Part shown: positions 59,638 through 64,000 of the stretch, piece after piece
Position numbering within the stretch: position 1 is the first letter of the stretch
Layout of the letters: each line of letters begins with the position of its first letter
NCBI GenBank assembly: GCA_045615765.1
Contig: JAZLFM010000043.1
Coordinates: 27,431-91,430 of the forward strand
Length of the DNA stretch: 64,000 nucleotides
Reading direction: 5' to 3'
Source of the DNA: UBA1715 sp045615765
GTDB taxonomy: Bacteria > Bacteroidota > Bacteroidia > Bacteroidales > UBA1715
Position numbers and translations under genes: made by a program
Notes under the pieces: model-generated
Seen by the model: only the letters and a program-made list of their open reading frames with translations
Told to the model about the DNA's origin: nothing
Database searches by the model: none

Positions 59638-62088
59638 TTGAAGTCCCCAAGGCACATATTGACAATTTTCTTCATATTCCTTTCTATAATAGGAATGGGG
59701 CAACGTTTGGTTGTGGAAGGACACAAAGTTTACAAACGACCATATTTTCGAATACTTACTAAAATGCCCAATAATGTTGATTATATCCATAGGGTAAGGG
59801 ATAGTGTTGGACTTCTTGAAGCAGACTCTCAAAAATTTTATACAAGAAAAATCGGCTATAGTTCCGATTCGCAAAAAATCAAAATATACGAGAAAGTAGT
59901 TTCAAAGAATAAGCGTAGTTTGGAGACTACATTGTCGTCGCGATGTTACGATAGTGTAGGACGAGAGTGTTCGTATATAGAATATCTAAAAAAACGACTT
60001 CGTTTCCCGTATGCTCTAAGTCCGTCGGCAATATTTGTTCCTAAAGGACGATTTTTGAATATAGCGCAAATTACTCGCTATCATGCATCAAATGGAGAAA
60101 AAAACTACGAAATATGTATCAAGGAAAATTCTCTTAGACCAAAATATAATCAAAAGGTCGTTTGTCGCAAGTATCATCGTCGGTTGGTTATTTATGACAT
60201 AAATGGCGCAGTTGCAGATGCGAAATATTGGCATGGAACAAAGACAACGTTTTCTTCTCCTACGTTAAAGCAAATTATGAGCGGTGGCGAATTGCATTCG
60301 AAGACTATAACTACCACACATAGAAAAAAAGGATATTTCTCAACGTATGTTTTAGAAGATGGAAAGTTGCAATTAGCGAAAGAAAAAAAATATGCAACGG
60401 CAATTGATACAACAATAGAAATTTTAGGAAAAAATTTTTCGTTGGATTCAAGAGAGTCAATCAATACACGTGTGTTGACATATAAAGATGGTTCTCAAGT
60501 GTTATTATATCGAAACTATTCCCCAGGTCGTGAAATAATTAGAGATACGATGGTTTTTGCCAACGGCGATAAATATCCTATACGCACACAATTGTATAAT
60601 GAAAAAGGTAAATTATTGTGTAAGAAAGATTTACAAAACTCGTTGGAATACGAATATGATTCGGTAGGACGGAAAATAATGAGTTTGTCGAATGGTGTGA
60701 AAACAGAGTACAAATACGATGAAAAAGGAAATACTATTTTGATAAAGTCAGACACTACGACAACGGAAATGGAATATGATTCGTTGAATAGACTTGTTGC
60801 TAAAACAATTAACGGAGTTCGAAAAGAATACATAAAGCAAACTCCAAAACAAGAGATTGTGGATTCAAAGTCGACGAAGCAAGAGGTTGTGGTACAAAAA
60901 TCAGAAATGGCAGAAACAAAAACAGCCACGCAACCTGTCAAACCGATTTCAAAGAAAGATAGCGTGTATGTCGCGAAACGAATGCAACTCGAACGGCTTT
61001 ATGGACAATGTGACTGGTCGGCAGGTCGTTATCCTCATAATGTAGAAAAGGTTGTAGTTAAATTTCCAAATAATACAAAATGGACGTATTTGTACGTGGA
61101 TTCCTTGCAACAATTATTTCTGATACAAAAATCAACTGATAAACAGTTGTCGCAACATAATAGAATAAAAATAGACACTGTTTATAGTTGGAATAATTCT
61201 GCCATTGCGAGCATCAAGAAAGAATGTTCCTATACAGACGATGCAGGTAATTGGGTAGTTTTTTTTCGATGTCATCAATATAAAAACCAGATAGATACTA
61301 TGATGCGTAATCTATCTGCAAAGTATAGGTATGAATCAACATATGAAAGAGACACTGTGTCAAATCAATGGGTATTAACCGAAAAGAAGATTGAAAATGA
61401 GAACACACTTACTACTGTTTATGAATATCAAAAAAGTAGTTATAAGTATATTGGCACCATTTTTACTTTTGACAGCTTCTCTTCTCACGTGAGTTTTTTT
61501 TCTCGAAAATTTTCTGATTCTACAACCAATTCTTGGCTCTCTGTGGATTATATAAAAAAAGAAAACGAACCAGATTCGAGTTGGATATTGACTGAGCTTT
61601 CAGGACAGTTGTATGATACAGATAGAAATGAGTATTTGTATATTAATTCTTATTCACCGAAAGATAGTTCGTTGGACATTTATTGGTGGGATACTCTCCT
61701 TACACGTTGTTCAAACACAATACGATGTAAATTGTTGCCTAATGGTGTTATAACACCGGTAGGATATTCTGTTGACACACAACTCAAGCCACGTAACTTT
61801 AGTACACATATTAATTACGAATGGAACTCCGAAGATTCGTCGTTTCACGTGGCTGATTCAGTGATGATGTATCAAGGTAGGGTCGTGGGATCAAAAGAAG
61901 AATATAAAAGATTGCTTGACTATGAATTAAATACTCCAACTTATACATTAGAAGAGTTAAAGGCGTATGTTAGATACAATGCTATTGTTTTTATAAAAAC
62001 TAAGAAAAAAACATTCCCTACTCAGCCTGCAGAATTGTGGATTAGGAAATACGAAGCCGACGGTTTCAAAACGTTGAAAGATTGGTGA
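59638..62088 (+). CDS. Large secreted protein with YD-type repeats
   Basis: An 816-codon frame starting at TTG (59638); no ATG in frame precedes the signal peptide (SPRHILTIFFIFLSIIGMGQ). Around residues 335-400 it has RHS/YD-like repeats: LEYEYDSVGRKIMSLSNGVK, TEYKYDEKGNTILIKSDTTT, MEYDSLNRLVAKTINGVRKE. The rest is rich in Tyr, Ser, Asp and Lys with no known domain. YD repeats often make shell-like carriers for toxins, but here there are only three, so a surface adhesin is equally likely. Confidence 0.65.
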   Translation: MKSPRHILTIFFIFLSIIGMGQRLVVEGHKVYKRPYFRILTKMPNNVDYIHRVRDSVGLLEADSQKFYTRKIGYSSDSQKIKIYEKVVSKNKRSLETTLSSRCYDSVGRECSYIEYLKKRLRFPYALSPSAIFVPKGRFLNIAQITRYHASNGEKNYEICIKENSLRPKYNQKVVCRKYHRRLVIYDINGAVADAKYWHGTKTTFSSPTLKQIMSGGELHSKTITTTHRKKGYFSTYVLEDGKLQLAKEKKYATAIDTTIEILGKNFSLDSRESINTRVLTYKDGSQVLLYRNYSPGREIIRDTMVFANGDKYPIRTQLYNEKGKLLCKKDLQNSLEYEYDSVGRKIMSLSNGVKTEYKYDEKGNTILIKSDTTTTEMEYDSLNRLVAKTINGVRKEYIKQTPKQEIVDSKSTKQEVVVQKSEMAETKTATQPVKPISKKDSVYVAKRMQLERLYGQCDWSAGRYPHNVEKVVVKFPNNTKWTYLYVDSLQQLFLIQKSTDKQLSQHNRIKIDTVYSWNNSAIASIKKECSYTDDAGNWVVFFRCHQYKNQIDTMMRNLSAKYRYESTYERDTVSNQWVLTEKKIENENTLTTVYEYQKSSYKYIGTIFTFDSFSSHVSFFSRKFSDSTTNSWLSVDYIKKENEPDSSWILTELSGQLYDTDRNEYLYINSYSPKDSSLDIYWWDTLLTRCSNTIRCKLLPNGVITPVGYSVDTQLKPRNFSTHINYEWNSEDSSFHVADSVMMYQGRVVGSKEEYKRLLDYELNTPTYTLEELKAYVRYNAIVFIKTKKKTFPTQPAELWIRKYEADGFKTLKDW

Positions 62089-62102
62089 TTCTTCGAGTCT
62101 CT

Positions 62103-62198
62103 TTCGTCAAGAAAATGTGAGAGTTTTGCTTATATTCGTCAAGAAAACGTGATTGATTTTAAAATATTCGTCAAGAAAATGTGATTGCAATTTTGTAA
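62103..62198 (+). repeat. Three tandem 32-bp direct repeats upstream of the second ATPase gene
   Basis: Units start at 62103, 62135 and 62167, exactly 32 bp apart. The core is TTCGTCAAGAAAAYGTGA. The third unit contains the -33 box TTTG (62192-62195). Compared with the array at 25503, the period and number are the same, the position on the promoter is the same, and the core is related (GTC-AA-GAAAATGTG here, GTCCAATAGAAATGTG there). Confidence 0.85.
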
Positions 62199-62221
62199 TT
62201 TGTTAATTTTGAGTATATTTG
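62192..62221 (+). promoter_or_regulatory. Promoter of the second DUF4143-type ATPase gene
   Basis: TTTG (62192-62195), 18 bases, then TATATTTG (62214-62221). The -33 box is inside repeat unit 3 and the ATG is 20 bases past the -7 box. Confidence 0.65.
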
Positions 62222-62241
62222 CACAGTGTTGATTAATTGCT

Positions 62242-63552
62242 ATGAAACGGAATGTTTTACAGAATTTGATTGCTTGGAAAAATAAGCCGTCAGACAAGCG
62301 AAAACCGCTTATTCTCGAAGGAGCACGACAAACAGGTAAAACGTGGCTTGCGCGGGAATTAGGTCGGACGGAATTCGACGAATATGTGGAAATAAACTTC
62401 GAAGACAATGAGCAGTTCCGCTCGTTGTTCGAAATGGATTTCGACATAGAACGGATTCTGATGGCATTGCGTTCCGTTACGGGGAAAAAAATACTACAAG
62501 GTAAGACGCTGATTTTCTTCGACGAGATTCAATATGCACGACGTGGACTGCTTTCGTTGAAATACTTTGGCGACAAAGCACCTGAATACCATGTGATTGC
62601 CGCTGGTTCTTTGTTGGGCGTGGTTGACCATAAGGATGATTCGTTTCCTGTGGGCAAAGTGGAGTTCGAAAGAATTTATCCGTTGTCGTACGAAGAATTT
62701 TTGATGGCATTGGGCAAGGACGGGTTGGTGCAAATGCTTCACTCTATGGATTGGGACTTAATTAACTCATTTTCAAGTCAATATATAGAATTATTGCGGC
62801 AGTACTATTATGTTGGTGGAATGCCCGAGGCGGTACGGACATTTGTGGAGGAAAAGGATTATGTCGCAGTCCGCAAAGTCCAACTCGGATTGCTTGAATC
62901 CTACCAAAAGGATTTTTCAAAGCATCCGCCACAGGAAATCGTAAAACGTATGATACTGCTGTGGAATACGATTCCGTCGCAGTTGGCCAAGGAGAACAAA
63001 AAGTTTGTTTATACTGCCGTTCGTCCGAGTGCGAGGGCACGCGATTTTGAAACTTCCATACAATGGTTGTGCGATGCCGGCGTTGCCTACAAAGTTACCC
63101 GAGTAAGGGCTGGCGAATTGCCTTTGACAGGATTCGAAGATGCCGATGCGTTTAAAATGTATGTGCTTGATGTTGGTTTGCATGGTGCAATGACGGGTTT
63201 GGATGCCAAATCGTTGATTTCAGGTAACGAATTTTTCAAGCAATACAAAGGTGCGTTGACGGAACAGTTTGTGTTACAACAACTTGTACTTTTCGATGAA
63301 ATCAAGATTCATTATTGGACACCCGACGAAGGCATAGCCGAGGTTGATTTTGTCGTACAGTTGAATGGTAGTATTGTTCCCCTAGAGGTAAAGGCGGAGG
63401 TAAACCTGAAGGCAAAATCACTTGCCCAGTTTATAAAACGGTATAACACGCCGAACGTGATTCGCACTTCGTTGGAGAAATATTTCAAAGGAGAAAAAAT
63501 AACCAATGTTCCGTTGTTTGCCATACATTTGTTACCGAATATGCTGAAATAA
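62242..63552 (+). CDS. AAA+ ATPase with C-terminal DUF4143 / nuclease-fold domain
   Basis: A 436-residue protein with Walker A GARQTGKT (27-34), Walker B IFFDEIQ with Asp94-Glu95, a sensor-like AAGSLLGV, and a C-terminal restriction-endonuclease-like core: AEVDFVVQLNGSIVPLEVKAE (about 373-393), which keeps the Asp and Glu-x-Lys of the PD-(D/E)xK motif. Same architecture as the protein at 25624 but little direct sequence similarity. The gene is visibly GC-richer than the genes before it, which suggests a separate origin. It sits alone behind its three repeats. Confidence 0.88.
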   Translation: MKRNVLQNLIAWKNKPSDKRKPLILEGARQTGKTWLARELGRTEFDEYVEINFEDNEQFRSLFEMDFDIERILMALRSVTGKKILQGKTLIFFDEIQYARRGLLSLKYFGDKAPEYHVIAAGSLLGVVDHKDDSFPVGKVEFERIYPLSYEEFLMALGKDGLVQMLHSMDWDLINSFSSQYIELLRQYYYVGGMPEAVRTFVEEKDYVAVRKVQLGLLESYQKDFSKHPPQEIVKRMILLWNTIPSQLAKENKKFVYTAVRPSARARDFETSIQWLCDAGVAYKVTRVRAGELPLTGFEDADAFKMYVLDVGLHGAMTGLDAKSLISGNEFFKQYKGALTEQFVLQQLVLFDEIKIHYWTPDEGIAEVDFVVQLNGSIVPLEVKAEVNLKAKSLAQFIKRYNTPNVIRTSLEKYFKGEKITNVPLFAIHLLPNMLK

Positions 63553-63559
63553 ATTTTGG

Positions 63560-64000
63560 ATGAAACTTTTCCGTTACATAGTGCCCATTTTCTTTTTCTT
63601 CCTCTCGCTCGGGGCAGTGGCGCAAATGGACAAGGACGGCAATTTCCATTGCGACGAGTTGTACACGCCCGACGAGATTTTGGAACTTGACATGTCGTTG
63701 CCGAACAAGGTGGATGTTTCTGCAATAAAAAACAGGGAGCGGGTGAAATATGTGAAGTTGAAATGCTACCCGTGGATAGAGCACATACCGTTTATCCCCG
63801 AAGATTTTCCGAATATCGAGGCGTTGAGGATAGAAAGTTTCCTTATTCAGGGATTGAACGGCATTGATGGTTTCAAGAAAATCAAACGTTTGGAAGTGAC
63901 TGACGTAGAAGGACATAGTTATGCACGAAATTTTTTGCGAACCAATTTGCCTTGTGTTACCAATCCAGTGTGGGAAATGTCGTGGTTGGAAGAATTACGG
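63560..64000 (+). CDS. Secreted leucine-rich protein, 5' part only
   Basis: 147 codons up to the window edge; the frame stays open. A signal peptide (KLFRYIVPIFFFFLSLGAVAQ) leads into DKDGNFHCDELYTPDEILEL and then irregular leucine-rich strands (FPNIEALRIESFLIQGLNGI, KKIKRLEVTDVEG). The broken gene at 57959 matches its first 50 residues, and the secreted part of the gene at 55986 has the same leucine-rich style. It lies 7 bases after the ATPase stop. GC-richer than the mid-island genes. Confidence 0.75.
   Translation, partial: MKLFRYIVPIFFFFLSLGAVAQMDKDGNFHCDELYTPDEILELDMSLPNKVDVSAIKNRERVKYVKLKCYPWIEHIPFIPEDFPNIEALRIESFLIQGLNGIDGFKKIKRLEVTDVEGHSYARNFLRTNLPCVTNPVWEMSWLEELR

Noticed and set aside
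59366..59726. Antisense reading frames over the FISUMP gene
   Set aside because: They are open because of the GC-rich NNC codons on the other strand; the Ala/Arg/Ser-rich products have no family features.
62103..62198. Plasmid replication iterons
   Set aside because: No replication initiator gene or AT-rich origin next to it; the downstream gene is an ATPase with its promoter built into the repeats.
51000..64000. Complete retroelement, integrase or phage within the island
   Set aside because: No reverse transcriptase, template repeat, integrase or structural phage gene was found on either strand; only an IS3 remnant is present.

Overview
The window comes from a low-GC member of the Bacteroidota, most likely Bacteroidales. 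The evidence is the many promoters with the Bacteroidetes-type -7 box TAnnTTTG and no Shine-Dalgarno signal, type IX secretion parts (a plug-protein homologue and a PorE-like TPR/propeller/OmpA lipoprotein), GH130 plus cellobiose-2-epimerase-type mannan genes, and the familiar acpP-fabF-rnc cluster divergent from purN. No species can be named from the sequence alone.

From 1 to about 51 kb the window is an ordinary chromosomal backbone. It holds a glycogen branching enzyme; a GNAT acetyltransferase with argG; an SGNH-SGNH-MBOAT polysaccharide O-acylation operon; acpP/fabF/rnc; purN and purL; prfC with a cobalamin adenosyltransferase; a T9SS plug protein; mannosylglucose phosphorylase with an epimerase; a Pif1-like helicase; tyrS; an SDR, an MFS transporter and a DUF4846 protein; MGMT with a PfkB kinase; rpsO and pnp; the PorE-like lipoprotein; an AsmA-like protein; topA with a degenerate arginase-fold protein; LemA/TPM; and GH43 with an epimerase. 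Inside it, 25.4-29.2 kb is accessory: an ATPase gene behind three 32-bp direct repeats, two unknown secreted or membrane proteins, and a highly structured intergenic element.

A tRNA-Met gene at 51.0 kb marks the start of an accessory island that runs to the window end. It holds unknown genes, a probable toxin-antitoxin-like pair cut by an IS3 remnant, a mosaic in which truncated N-termini of S8 (subtilisin-like) peptidases alternate with secreted proteins, a DUF3791-DUF3990 toxin-antitoxin-like cassette, a FISUMP-domain protein whose 3' end looks like the variable region of a diversity-generating retroelement, a YD-repeat secreted protein, and a second ATPase gene also behind three 32-bp direct repeats.

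The strongest leads are (1) the matched 3 x 32 bp operator-like arrays in front of two only distantly similar DUF4143-type ATPases, (2) the collapsed S8/secreted-protein array, (3) the NNC-codon variable region, and (4) the structured element upstream of tyrS.
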